A DNA stretch of 48,986 nt from a virus. Below are positions 33,676 to 39,590 of this stretch, one piece after another; the stretch's first letter is position 1; every line of letters begins with the position of its first letter. Location: the IMG/VR virus record IMGVR_UViG_3300042924_003196, positions 1-48,986 of that record; one strand, 5' to 3'. The position numbers and the translations under genes are program-made. Under the pieces are notes generated by a model that worked only from the letters and a program-made list of their open reading frames with translations, searched no databases and was not told the origin of the DNA.

Positions 33676-33683
33676 GGAACTCT

Positions 33684-34289
33684 ATGCTTGATGAAATTAA
33701 AAATACTCTCATTGGTGGTTTGCTATCAAAATTAGCAATCCATCATTCTGTATATCGTTTACCTTGTACAAGTGAATTTTTAGAAGAGCTTGTATCTGAT
33801 GTGCTAAATCAAAACGGTATGCCAAATGACTGGAAGCCTGATAGAAGCCATAGCGTCAGTATAGACATGACTTTGGACTCAGGTGAGAGTATATCTGTCA
33901 AGTCAGGAAGATATGATCCAGAGAAGGCTACATTGGTTATATCTGGGTCTAGGCTTGGCAAACACGAGACATTAGAGAAGATGGTAGAGTCTGTTGCTTC
34001 TACACATGCTGATTACTATGTGTGTTTAGCCAAAGCAGACCAGGATTGGTCCTCTATCCCGTCAAAAAATGAGATCAAGACATATCATCTATTTGTCTTT
34101 GAAGCATCAAAATTAGATTATGGTTTTGAGCATTGGTCAAGAAAAGAATCTAAGCATGGCAAAGGTTATAAGTACGTAATGGATATACCAGGTATGTCAG
34201 CTACTATACGTCCTACTATGTCTCATCAGTTGTGGACTACGGTATCTTGTGATATCATTGGTATACCGACAAAATTGGAGATACTGTGA
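33684..34289 (+). CDS. Unrecognised protein, possible restriction-nuclease fold
   Basis: A 201-residue protein. The central pattern HSVSIDMTLDSGESISVKSG (about 51-70), followed by LVISGSRLGKHETLEKM, resembles the core of PD-(D/E)XK nucleases, where a strand with Asp is followed by a strand ending in Lys (VKSG). The usual acidic residue two before the Lys is Ser here, so this is weak. It heads the rightward operon, starts a few bases from the predicted transcript start, and overlaps the next gene by four bases (GTGA). Confidence 0.5.
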   Translation: MLDEIKNTLIGGLLSKLAIHHSVYRLPCTSEFLEELVSDVLNQNGMPNDWKPDRSHSVSIDMTLDSGESISVKSGRYDPEKATLVISGSRLGKHETLEKMVESVASTHADYYVCLAKADQDWSSIPSKNEIKTYHLFVFEASKLDYGFEHWSRKESKHGKGYKYVMDIPGMSATIRPTMSHQLWTTVSCDIIGIPTKLEIL

Positions 34290-34483
34290 GCGACGATGTT
34301 CGTCCTTGGGATCTGTTTAACGGATCTCCTAGAAGCCCAGAAGAGCTTGCAGCATACCGTCTACAAATTTGTACTGGATGTGAATTCTTTCGTAAGAGAA
34401 CACAGACATGCAGAAAGTGTGGATGTTTTATGAAACTAAAGACGACACTGGAACAAGCCACGTGTCCTATACAGAAATGGTGA
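34286..34483 (+). CDS. Small zinc-binding protein
   Basis: A 65-residue protein from a GTG that overlaps the previous stop (GTGA). Four cysteines form a zinc-ribbon-like pair, CTGCEF and CRKCGCF, with a further Cys in ATCPIQKW near the end. This C-x2-C...C-x2-C-x-C layout is common among phage small proteins of unknown role. The basic, folded character suggests nucleic-acid or protein contact. Confidence 0.65.
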   Translation: MSDDVRPWDLFNGSPRSPEELAAYRLQICTGCEFFRKRTQTCRKCGCFMKLKTTLEQATCPIQKW

Positions 34484-34489
34484 TACAAT

Positions 34490-34675
34490 ATGAATGATCA
34501 AGAAATAGTTGCGTTTATGGTTGATAGTCTCAATGCAGACAATCGTGCTATATGTCAAAACAATGGAATGGATCCAGCAGAGATTGAGAAATCAATTGAG
34601 CAAAGCCAACAGTCACTCGTCTTTATGATGGGTAACTTATACGTCAAGATGAAGGAGAAAAACCTAATTGCGTAA
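34490..34675 (+). CDS. Small hypothetical protein
   Basis: A 61-residue, mostly helical protein (MNDQEIVAFMVDSLNADNRA) with a Met-rich C-terminal helix (VFMMGNLYVKMKEK). It lies six bases after the previous stop and its 3' end overlaps a TTG-started gene by eight bases. No function is recognised. Confidence 0.55.
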   Translation: MNDQEIVAFMVDSLNADNRAICQNNGMDPAEIEKSIEQSQQSLVFMMGNLYVKMKEKNLIA

Positions 34676-34847
34676 ACACTACTACCATCTAAAAGATGAA
34701 GTAATTGAAGGAACTAAGCTTGAGCTTCTAGGTAAGCCAGACACTGTAGTTCTTGTTGTTACAGCACACACAGAAGATCAAGCTTTTGAGCTTGCAATGC
34801 ACAACATCAATATGAATAACTGGCAGCTAGATCACGTTGAAGAATAA
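34668..34847 (+). CDS. Small protein from TTG start, paralogue of next gene
   Basis: This frame has no ATG at its beginning. A TTG at 34668, with AAGGAGAAA about ten bases upstream, gives 59 residues (MRKHYYHLKDEVIEGTKLEL). The next protein has the same plan: Tyr-rich start, KDEVEAT, then LVVEA followed by a helix and a W-L-(x)n-E end. That similarity supports the TTG start. The two genes overlap by one base. Function unknown. Confidence 0.6.
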   Translation: MRKHYYHLKDEVIEGTKLELLGKPDTVVLVVTAHTEDQAFELAMHNINMNNWQLDHVEE

Positions 34848-35056
34848 TGACAAAATATACATATTCAACAATTAAAGATGAGGTTGAAGCTACCTATCTA
34901 CATAATGCAAAAGTGAACGTATATACTTCACTTGGCGATGTTGATTTTAGTAAAATATATCTAGTTGTTGAGGCTGCTGATGAAAAAGAATCAGAAGCTA
35001 TGCGTAAAGCTGTTACAGATATACGTATGTGGGAATTATATAAGATAGAGGATTAA
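34847..35056 (+). CDS. Small protein, second paralogue
   Basis: A 69-residue protein (MTKYTYSTIKDEVEATYLHN) similar in outline to the protein just upstream (KDEV near residue 10; KIYLVVEAADEKESEA against VVLVVTAHTEDQAFEL). It is probably a beta-beta-alpha fold made by tandem duplication. It ends convergently with a minus-strand small gene, overlapping by four bases. Confidence 0.6.
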   Translation: MTKYTYSTIKDEVEATYLHNAKVNVYTSLGDVDFSKIYLVVEAADEKESEAMRKAVTDIRMWELYKIED

Positions 35057-35223
35057 ACCTCTTTTACTTCTTCCCAAAACTTGTCTCTACCCATGTTGTC
35101 TTTATTAGGCATATGGGTAGATTCTTTTTCAGAGCAATTTTGACATACCGTTTCTGAAAAAATTTTTGAAGCCAGGTTTTCTTCGTTTTCTAAGAAGCTT
35201 TCTAGATTATCTAATATGGACAT
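35053..35223 (-). CDS. Small acidic protein, leaderless
   Basis: The start is placed at 35223 (MSILDNLESFLENEEN) because a TATAAT box lies exactly six bases upstream. The 56-residue product has one CQNC pair and a His-containing segment (ESTHMPNKDNMGRDKFW), so metal binding is possible. No function is recognised. Confidence 0.6.
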   Translation of the reverse strand: MSILDNLESFLENEENLASKIFSETVCQNCSEKESTHMPNKDNMGRDKFWEEVKEV

Positions 35224-35317
35224 ATTTTTATTATACACCAAATCTGAAAATTTTTTTAATTTTTGAATATGCAAAGCAATCACCCAATGTAAGGGTCAAA
35301 CACTGATAAGATTATTA

Positions 35318-35416
35318 TTACTTCTGAGGCTTTGAAAGATGAGGATCTTCGCATGTGCATCCAGCACAGCAAAAGTACTCTCTTGGGATTGCCACAGGTT
35401 TTGGTGTTTCTTCCAT
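35318..35416 (-). CDS. 32-residue Cys-rich peptide, leaderless
   Basis: The frame reads MEETPKPVAIPREYFCCAGC and continues with TCEDPHLSKPQK. TATAAT lies exactly six bases before the ATG. Cysteines at 16, 17, 20 and 22 plus His26 could hold one metal ion. It is too short for routine gene calling, but its promoter geometry equals that of the neighbouring genes. Confidence 0.55.
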   Translation of the reverse strand: MEETPKPVAIPREYFCCAGCTCEDPHLSKPQK

Positions 35417-35619
35417 GATTTTATTATAGCACAGAATATGCTATTTTCAATTCCCCAAAAATCTGAATATTTTGTAGCTTTGTATGATACATGAAAAAAA
35501 TAAAATAAATAGAAAAAAATAGTGAGCACACTGTTCGCATGCCCACAATCTTAATCTAGTGTAGTGCCACCTTTTTATTTAGCTGGGGTGCCACCTTTTG
35601 TTTTTGGTGTACTACCCTC

Positions 35620-35721
35620 TTAGCATTTGCAAGGGTCTATGCGTGTAGTACCCTCATCAAAAATAATAATACCAGTATCCCCACACGCCTCGCATGTGTG
35701 TGCGTACATTGCTGATGTCAT
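35620..35721 (-). CDS. 33-residue zinc-knuckle-like peptide
   Basis: MTSAMYAHTCEACGDTG followed by a beta strand (IIIFDEGTTRID) and PCKC: a C-x2-C...C-x-C arrangement that resembles a minimal zinc ribbon. It starts right after the stop of the membrane peptide gene (TAAATG), so it is in the same minus-strand operon (36278 to 35620). Downstream there are two GTGCCACCTTTT-type words (35571 and 35587) and no terminator that I can see. Confidence 0.55.
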   Translation of the reverse strand: MTSAMYAHTCEACGDTGIIIFDEGTTRIDPCKC

Positions 35722-35838
35722 TTATTGACCCCACACAATTCCGCCAATAGTGCATAAAGCAACAGCAATAAAGGCTGCAATCATTCCTGCTTCTGGGTAA
35801 TCCTCTACCCAGTCAATGAACATAGTGAATGGATTCAT
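35722..35838 (-). CDS. 38-residue single-helix membrane peptide
   Basis: MNPFTMFIDWVEDYPEAGM is followed by a transmembrane segment (IAAFIAVALCTIGGIVWG, about 20-37). It starts directly after the upstream stop (TAAATGAA) and is followed by TAAATG. It could be an inner-membrane peptide affecting the host envelope or superinfection; the sequence does not say. Confidence 0.6.
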   Translation of the reverse strand: MNPFTMFIDWVEDYPEAGMIAAFIAVALCTIGGIVWGQ

Positions 35839-36012
35839 TTACTTACCTGCCTCAATCTTTTGAATGTTAGCAGTGAACTTCTTGACCTTGCCTAGTTCGC
35901 TATCGTTGAGTGATGCGATGAGATGGTCAATAGCCTTGACCTCATGTGCGATGTTGTCAATGCTTAGTAGTTTAGAGCCTTGCCAAATTGAGTATGTGAT
36001 TGTCATTGTCAT
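35839..36012 (-). CDS. Small hypothetical protein
   Basis: The start is placed at 36012 (MTMTITYSIWQGSKLL), because the upstream extension would contain the promoter region and a GAAAGAAG ribosome site lies before this ATG. The product has 57 residues with a C-terminal helix (NDSELGKVKKFTANIQKIE). A -10-like TATTAT is at 36047-36052 and a Crp-like palindrome at 36089-36104. Confidence 0.6.
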   Translation of the reverse strand: MTMTITYSIWQGSKLLSIDNIAHEVKAIDHLIASLNDSELGKVKKFTANIQKIEAGK

Positions 36013-36088
36013 TGTCTGTTCTTCTTTCGTTAGTTTGTTTATAGTGATAATACTAGTAGGGATAGGGACAAAAGTCAAGCTTTTAGCG

Positions 36089-36104
36089 TGTGGTGTTGGT
36101 CACA
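36089..36104. promoter_or_regulatory. Crp/GlxR-type palindrome a (one mismatch)
   Basis: TGTGG-N6-TCACA, ending next to the stop of the 36105 gene and about 56 bases upstream of the predicted start of the following minus-strand transcript. Confidence 0.5.
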
Positions 36105-36278
36105 CTACCAGCCATACACACGCTTGCGGTAGGCTTCTACCTCAGCAATCTGCTCTGGTGTAGCGTTGCGATAGGCTTGCACGCTCTCTCTAATCCATGG
36201 TGAGCGTTCCATAGCCTTCTCGTGCTCTACTGCATAGCGAGCCTGTTGCTCTGCTCTTACTCTGTTTAGTGTATCCAT
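36105..36278 (-). CDS. Small hypothetical helical protein
   Basis: The start is set at 36278 (MDTLNRVRAEQQARYAVEHE) after AAAGAAAGG. The product has 57 residues, rich in Arg, Glu and Ala, and probably forms helices (NATPEQIAEVEAYRKRVYGW). Its promoter is the minus-strand TGTCAG-N10-TAGTAT at 36314-36335. It is the first gene of the leftward small-gene operon. Confidence 0.65.
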   Translation of the reverse strand: MDTLNRVRAEQQARYAVEHEKAMERSPWIRESVQAYRNATPEQIAEVEAYRKRVYGW

Positions 36279-36313
36279 TTGATGAACACCTTTCTTTAGT
36301 TTGTTATAGTAGA

Positions 36314-36335
36314 ATACTATCACACTACCCTGACA
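36314..36335 (-). promoter_or_regulatory. TGTCAG-N10 promoter P1 (leftward)
   Basis: On the minus strand TTTGTCAG, ten bases and TAGTAT. The predicted start is near 36307. Palindrome b is centred about 64 bases upstream. Confidence 0.6.
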
Positions 36336-36363
36336 AATGCAAGTCTGAACACGGCGTGTCGCA

Positions 36364-36379
36364 TGTGATGTCGCTCACA
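36364..36379. promoter_or_regulatory. Crp/GlxR-type palindrome b (perfect)
   Basis: TGTGA-TGTCGC-TCACA in the divergent gap 36279-36546, which holds no gene. It lies about 64 bases upstream of P1. Confidence 0.65.
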
Positions 36380-36390
36380 CTGCCCGACAC

Positions 36391-36411
36391 TTATCCACAG
36401 GTTTATCCACA
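36391..36411 (+). other. Two DnaA boxes
   Basis: Two exact TTATCCACA words, at 36391-36399 and 36403-36411, in the same orientation, just after GCCCGAC at 36382-36388. Confidence 0.6.
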
Positions 36412-36425
36412 TGATGTACGTCACA

Positions 36426-36441
36426 TGTGTTCTACGTCACA
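36426..36441. promoter_or_regulatory. Crp/GlxR-type palindrome c (one mismatch)
   Basis: TGTGT-TCTACG-TCACA, centred about 70 bases upstream of the predicted P2 start. Confidence 0.5.
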
Positions 36442-36448
36442 ATGTCCT

Positions 36449-36463
36449 AAATGTCCGTTTTGT
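36449..36463 (+). promoter_or_regulatory. AAATGTCC operator-like element
   Basis: AAATGTCCGTTTTGT, 12 bases upstream of the TGTCAG of P2. The same 15 bases occur inverted at 43303-43317. A partial copy (AATGTCC) precedes it at 36441. Confidence 0.5.
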
Positions 36464-36474
36464 ACCCCTCAATT

Positions 36475-36496
36475 TGTCAGACCCCCCTGTTATACT
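36475..36496 (+). promoter_or_regulatory. TGTCAG-N10 promoter P2
   Basis: TTTGTCAG, ten bases and TATACT preceded by TGT. It drives the 36547 operon; the leader contains AAGAAAGGAAA as ribosome site. Confidence 0.65.
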
Positions 36497-36546
36497 TACT
36501 AGTATAAAGAAAGTTAAAAAGGTTTTAACTAAGAAAGGAAAACAAA

Positions 36547-36771
36547 ATGTTTTCACTAAAATACAAAGTAGAGTATAACTCTAATCCTAACTACCCTCTA
36601 TCAAAAGAGTTTGGTAATGTTTCTCTAACAGTACCTAGCGAAGTATACGCTAATGAGTACTTAGACCTAGTATCTCAAAGAGGTACTATCCTAGAAGTTT
36701 CTCTAACAGAGTTAGAAAACTACACACCTAGCAATCGTCAGGTGTTCGCTACAACTAGAAGTTGGGAGTAA
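36547..36771 (+). CDS. Small hypothetical protein
   Basis: A 74-residue beta-rich protein (MFSLKYKVEYNSNPNYPLSK) with a helix ANEYLDLVSQRG in the middle. First gene of the P2 operon, with a clear AAAGGAAAA ribosome site. Function unknown. Confidence 0.65.
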   Translation: MFSLKYKVEYNSNPNYPLSKEFGNVSLTVPSEVYANEYLDLVSQRGTILEVSLTELENYTPSNRQVFATTRSWE

Positions 36772-36776
36772 TCGTA

Positions 36777-36923
36777 ATGGATACTTATAACAGAATACTT
36801 AAAGAGCAGCAAGAAAAAAGACTTGCTCAATTAGAAAAAAATAAGGCTAGCATAGAGGCTATGTTCTCTAGCAATAGTCGCCCTCTTAATAATCAATACC
36901 TTTTAGAGAAAGAAGAAAACTAA
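36777..36923 (+). CDS. 48-residue helical peptide
   Basis: MDTYNRILKEQQEKRLAQLE followed by KNKASIEAMF and ending LLEKEEN. It is a strongly charged coiled-coil-like helix. It starts five bases after the previous stop and overlaps the next start by one base (TAATG). Function unknown. Confidence 0.6.
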   Translation: MDTYNRILKEQQEKRLAQLEKNKASIEAMFSSNSRPLNNQYLLEKEEN

Positions 36924-37087
36924 TGAGTACTTTTTTACCTTTAGCATCAGTATGCGGTGCTACATCTACAATGGTTGATGTCTATGACTTAGACCTTAAC
37001 CCTCATGGGGTTATCTGTTGTGACAATTGCAAATCAATTGTGTTATGCCGTGAGGCTTGGGACTTTTTATACAAGGAGAATAACTAA
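36923..37087 (+). CDS. 54-residue Cys-containing protein
   Basis: MSTFLPLASVCGATSTMVDV with a putative metal site ICCDNCKSIVLC (residues 35-46) and an aromatic end (WDFLYKENN). It resembles small zinc-ribbon phage proteins. Start and stop overlap both neighbours by one base (TAATG), so it is translationally coupled. Confidence 0.6.
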   Translation: MSTFLPLASVCGATSTMVDVYDLDLNPHGVICCDNCKSIVLCREAWDFLYKENN

Positions 37088-37233
37088 TGAACGAAGTTTT
37101 AACAAAAGACATTGCTACTCTTGCAAAAGAAAAGCATGGAGATAATTATCTTGCATGGCTTTGGGGTGCTTCTCAAGTTTTGCTAAATGAAAAAGATTTG
37201 CAAATGATTTTAGAATTATTGGAGGAAAACTAA
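37087..37233 (+). CDS. 48-residue helical protein
   Basis: MNEVLTKDIATLAKEKHGDN, then YLAWLWGASQVLL and a Leu/Glu-rich end. It is coupled to its neighbours through TAATG overlaps at both ends. No recognised motif. Confidence 0.6.
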   Translation: MNEVLTKDIATLAKEKHGDNYLAWLWGASQVLLNEKDLQMILELLEEN

Positions 37234-37292
37234 TGTTAGTTATTCTAATCGCAATAACTTGTTTTGCTTTTGTAATTGCAATTCATAGTTAA
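37233..37292 (+). CDS. 19-residue membrane peptide
   Basis: MLVILIAITCFAFVIAIHS is almost entirely a transmembrane segment. It is coupled to the previous gene by TAATG, after GGAGGAAAAC, and is followed directly by a strong terminator, which supports it as the last cistron. A comparable 19-residue peptide follows the gp88-like gene at 40543. Confidence 0.5.
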   Translation: MLVILIAITCFAFVIAIHS

Positions 37293-37293
37293 T

Positions 37294-37329
37294 AAAAAAG
37301 ATCGCAGAAATAAAAAGCTGCGATTTTTT
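37294..37329 (+). terminator. Rho-independent terminator of P2 operon
   Basis: ATCGCAG and CTGCGAT form a perfect 7-base stem with a 10-base A-rich loop, followed by six T. AAAAAAG upstream makes it partly bidirectional. Confidence 0.9.
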
Positions 37330-37361
37330 GTCGGGCACTCTCAGTTGACTCTCAGGAATAA

Positions 37362-37377
37362 TGTGTTTAAGGTCACA
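37362..37377. promoter_or_regulatory. Crp/GlxR-type palindrome d (one mismatch)
   Basis: TGTGT-TTAAGG-TCACA, centred about 74 bases upstream of the start predicted for the promoter at 37409-37437. Confidence 0.5.
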
Positions 37378-37408
37378 CGATTATTTCTCCAATTTACGGC
37401 GTGTCGTC

Positions 37409-37437
37409 TTGACTTTTTGGCTTTTGTAGTGTAGTAT
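37409..37437 (+). promoter_or_regulatory. Sigma-70-like promoter
   Basis: TTGACT, 17 bases and TAGTAT. It would make a long leader (about 145 bases) running through the second promoter P3 and the 22-base direct repeats. Confidence 0.6.
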
Positions 37438-37470
37438 TCTACTTATACAATTAAATAAAGATAAATCAGG

Positions 37471-37526
37471 CAGTGAGCCTAGCAAATAAATGTGATGCAA
37501 ATCACAGTGAGCCTAGCGAATAAATG
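37471..37526 (+). repeat. 22-base direct repeat flanking a Crp-like palindrome
   Basis: Copies at 37471-37492 and 37505-37526 (CAGTGAGCCTAGC[A/G]AATAAATG), one mismatch, 34-base period. The palindrome TGTGA-N6-TCACA occupies the space between them. Confidence 0.8.
37491..37506. promoter_or_regulatory. Crp/GlxR-type palindrome e (perfect)
   Basis: TGTGA-TGCAAA-TCACA, centred about 64 bases upstream of the P3 start, the same distance as palindrome b to P1. Confidence 0.7.
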
Positions 37527-37534
37527 CCAAGATT

Positions 37535-37556
37535 TGTCAGCCCCATGAGATAAGAT
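37535..37556 (+). promoter_or_regulatory. TGTCAG-N10 promoter P3
   Basis: TTTGTCAG, ten bases and TAAGAT. It drives the 37589-38201 operon. Confidence 0.6.
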
Positions 37557-37588
37557 AGTCTTATCAACTTAACGAAAGGATGACATCC

Positions 37589-37774
37589 ATGTCATACACT
37601 GTAACACTAGAAACCTTTTCAGGTTCAACAAAAAAAATCAGCCTACCTTCAAAAGGTGCTGTTGCTCAATTCATCACAACTTACCCTAACACTTTACCTG
37701 TTGGCGTATCTGTTAAAGTCGCTTGCGACACTCTAGGAATTACTGGAACACTACGAGGAAAGGCTTCACTATAA
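37589..37774 (+). CDS. Small hypothetical protein
   Basis: The start is the second ATG (MSYTVTLETFSGSTKKISLP), because the first lies within the ribosome site GAAAGGATG. The 61-residue beta-rich product ends in TLRGKASL. It overlaps the next gene by one base (TAATG). Function unknown. Confidence 0.6.
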   Translation: MSYTVTLETFSGSTKKISLPSKGAVAQFITTYPNTLPVGVSVKVACDTLGITGTLRGKASL

Positions 37775-37977
37775 TGAAAATTGAACACAATCTAAAGTTC
37801 GTCACAGAGTTTGCAGAGGGCCACCCTGTAACTGCAAGAATGTCAGCGTTACCTCATGAAATGCAAATAACAATGCTTGAAGGAATGTTGAAAGAGTTAA
37901 TCGCTCCAAAGTTAGGTCCTATCCTTGATGAAATTAACGCAGGCGGGTCCTATGCAATCCTAAAGGTGGCAGAGTAA
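37774..37977 (+). CDS. Small hypothetical protein
   Basis: The start at 37774 (MKIEHNLKFVTEFAEGHPVT) uses the TAATG overlap and an upstream GGAAAGG. The 67-residue product is helical (EMQITMLEGMLKELIAP) and has a Gly-rich end. It is coupled to both neighbours. Function unknown. Confidence 0.6.
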   Translation: MKIEHNLKFVTEFAEGHPVTARMSALPHEMQITMLEGMLKELIAPKLGPILDEINAGGSYAILKVAE

Positions 37978-38201
37978 TGATGACACGCAAAGACTATGTA
38001 GAAACTGCAAAGATTCTAAATAAGTTTATCAACAAAATTGATTCACTAGAATTTCAAGATTTAGTTTTTGAATTCAGTGAGTGGTTTGCTTCTGACAATC
38101 CTAGATTTGATGAGGACAAGTTTTATTCTGCTTGCATGGTAGATGAACAAGATGTGTTTGCACACATGCAACAATCAACAAGATACAATCCTAACCTGTA
38201 A
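37977..38201 (+). CDS. Small hypothetical protein
   Basis: A 74-residue, acidic helical protein (MMTRKDYVETAKILNKFINK; FEFSEWFASDNPRFDEDKFY). It starts at an ATGATG pair that overlaps the previous stop (AAAGGTGG upstream), and it is followed by hairpin H1. It resembles a short host-takeover-type protein, but nothing diagnostic is present. Confidence 0.6.
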   Translation: MMTRKDYVETAKILNKFINKIDSLEFQDLVFEFSEWFASDNPRFDEDKFYSACMVDEQDVFAHMQQSTRYNPNL

Positions 38202-38210
38202 AATAAAAAA

Positions 38211-38234
38211 CCTAAGCAAGTTTTAAAACTGCTT
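38211..38234 (+). ncRNA. Recurrent 24-nt hairpin H1
   Basis: CCT, stem AAGCA/TGCTT and an 11-nt loop ending AAAC, ten bases after the gene stop. It is followed by GATCTTTTTC, so this copy may also terminate transcription. See the finding on the hairpin family. Confidence 0.6.
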
Positions 38235-38263
38235 GATCTTTTTCAAAAAAGCTGCCCGACAGG

Positions 38264-38287
38264 TTTTCCACAGGCTGTTGTGGATAA
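38264..38287. repeat. Inverted DnaA-box pair
   Basis: TTTTCCACA and TGTGGATAA face each other across six bases, directly after GCCCGAC (38254-38260) and 12 bases before palindrome f. Confidence 0.55.
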
Positions 38288-38298
38288 CTTTACGTGGT

Positions 38299-38314
38299 TG
38301 TGATTTTTCTCACA
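38299..38314. promoter_or_regulatory. Crp/GlxR-type palindrome f (perfect)
   Basis: TGTGA-TTTTTC-TCACA, centred about 85 bases upstream of the predicted P4 start. Confidence 0.7.
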
Positions 38315-38363
38315 TTTATTGAGCGTCTCACTATTTGGATTTACTAGCCAGTAATTAGATTTT

Positions 38364-38385
38364 TGTCAGCCAGCCATGATAGGAT
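38364..38385 (+). promoter_or_regulatory. TGTCAG-N10 promoter P4
   Basis: TTTGTCAG, ten bases and TAGGAT, in the gene-free gap 38202-38429. Confidence 0.6.
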
Positions 38386-38429
38386 TACAGAGTAATAAAG
38401 TAATTAAACAAAAAGAAAGAGGTTGCCAC

Positions 38430-38639
38430 ATGGCTACTAAACTATACACAATAGAAAACCTACTTGTAGGAAAAACTTATCGCTCACGAAACCGCCACTT
38501 TGAGGGTGTAATCACACACGCAGAAAAGCGTGAAGGAATTTGGTATGGAGAAAATACTGAGGCGTATGTCGTACAGATTGACACGCCTTCCTATTTGTCA
38601 GACCGCTATGCTACTGTTGCAGTAAAGATTGGAGAATAA
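38430..38639 (+). CDS. Small hypothetical protein
   Basis: The start is placed at 38430 (MATKLYTIENLLVGKTYRSR) after AAAGAAAGAGG; an upstream frame start would overlap the promoter leader. The 69-residue product is a small beta-barrel-like protein (YVVQIDTPSYLSDRYATVAV). First gene of the P4 operon. Function unknown. Confidence 0.65.
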   Translation: MATKLYTIENLLVGKTYRSRNRHFEGVITHAEKREGIWYGENTEAYVVQIDTPSYLSDRYATVAVKIGE

Positions 38640-38642
38640 ATA

Positions 38643-38819
38643 ATGAATACATGGGATTGCATGGATTGCTATGATGAGGGCGTACTCTTTTGGGGTAGCA
38701 CTAATGGCGAATACGACTCAGAATTTTGTGAGTGTGACAAGGGTGTCATGCTTTACAATGAATACACCGCATGGTACGCTAGTAATGAATTAAACGAATA
38801 CACATTGGAGAACGCATAA
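38643..38819 (+). CDS. 58-residue zinc-knuckle protein
   Basis: MNTWDCMDCYDEGVLFWGST and later FCECDKG give a C-x2-C...C-x-C pattern like a DnaJ-type zinc knuckle. The rest is Tyr/Asn/Glu-rich. It starts three bases after the previous stop and overlaps the next gene by one base. Function unknown. Confidence 0.65.
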   Translation: MNTWDCMDCYDEGVLFWGSTNGEYDSEFCECDKGVMLYNEYTAWYASNELNEYTLENA

Positions 38820-39034
38820 TGGAATACCTATACTCTGTCACCGCTACCTATGACTCTGCCTCTGCACCTGTTTGGATTGGTCGTTATAGTGATGCTTTAT
38901 CTGCCGTTGAAACTTTCCAGCAATTTGTTGATAGTGGAGATGCTAAGGAATACGCAACAATTAACTTGTCAGAACCTAGTGGCAAGATGCACACAAAAAC
39001 TCTTTACACAACAGGATTGGTGGTAACACGATAA
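38819..39034 (+). CDS. Small hypothetical protein
   Basis: A 71-residue alpha/beta protein (MEYLYSVTATYDSASAPVWI; YSDALSAVETFQQFVDSGDA). It is coupled by TAATG at both ends. No recognised motif. Confidence 0.6.
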   Translation: MEYLYSVTATYDSASAPVWIGRYSDALSAVETFQQFVDSGDAKEYATINLSEPSGKMHTKTLYTTGLVVTR

Positions 39035-39354
39035 TGGGAAGTAATTTTGCACAAGACTTAGCAGAAAACATTGACATAAGCCTTGAACAGGCTATTGGTT
39101 ATCACTTACAAGGTAATCACTATCCACCAGTACCACTAAGCATGGTGCCAGTATGCATACAGGCTATTGATTTTGCTCATGAGGATAAGTGGGACGAGAC
39201 TATTGAAATGCCAGATGGTATTTCTTACAAGGGCTTAACCTCTGCACCAGTTTGGGCTATCATTGAGCAACACCACCTACACGCATGGTTGCCAGAAAAC
39301 GTTGAAGACTATGATGAAGACTTAGGATTTGAATTAGGATTGGGGTTAGAATAA
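39034..39354 (+). CDS. Hypothetical protein
   Basis: A 106-residue acidic protein (MGSNFAQDLAENIDISLEQA). It has a His/Pro-rich middle (GYHLQGNHYPPVPLSMVPV) and an Asp/Glu-rich end (ENVEDYDEDLGFELGLGLE). It overlaps the previous stop by one base and its own stop directly precedes the next ATG. The charge pattern is reminiscent of DNA-mimic proteins, which is speculative. Confidence 0.6.
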   Translation: MGSNFAQDLAENIDISLEQAIGYHLQGNHYPPVPLSMVPVCIQAIDFAHEDKWDETIEMPDGISYKGLTSAPVWAIIEQHHLHAWLPENVEDYDEDLGFELGLGLE

Positions 39355-39588
39355 ATGAGTGCTACAATAAATGACATGGAACTTGTAAAAGCTGATGCAT
39401 TGAAAGTTGATGCATTGCAGATTGGCGATCTTATTAGTTACAATGATGAAATCGTTGAAGTAACTTTTATTGAATGCGATTCAACAGGAGATAACTATGA
39501 CATTGAAATCACAAATGATTTTGGTGAATCAGAAGTTGTTCAGTTTGCATTTGATGAAGAAGTTGATTGGTACGTTTACTTAGACTAA
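39355..39588 (+). CDS. Small acidic hypothetical protein
   Basis: A 77-residue protein with a short internal repeat (VKADALKVDALQIGDL) and a strongly acidic beta-rich remainder (VEVTFIECDSTGDNYDIEIT). It abuts the previous gene without spacing and is followed by the GGGCCCGAC hairpin. Function unknown. Confidence 0.6.
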   Translation: MSATINDMELVKADALKVDALQIGDLISYNDEIVEVTFIECDSTGDNYDIEITNDFGESEVVQFAFDEEVDWYVYLD

Positions 39589-39590
39589 AA

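Noticed and set aside
33684-34289. Firm annotation as a restriction endonuclease
   Set aside because: Only a partial nuclease-like core pattern is seen, with Ser at an expected acidic position, so it was left as unrecognised.
38595-38618. TTTGTCAG with ten bases and TACTGT inside a coding region
   Set aside because: It falls within the 38430 gene, the hexamer is a poor -10 box and no gene start follows closely.
38965-38988. TTGTCAG with ten bases and CAAGAT inside a coding region
   Set aside because: It is within the 38819 gene and lacks the first T of the -10 box; it is probably chance.
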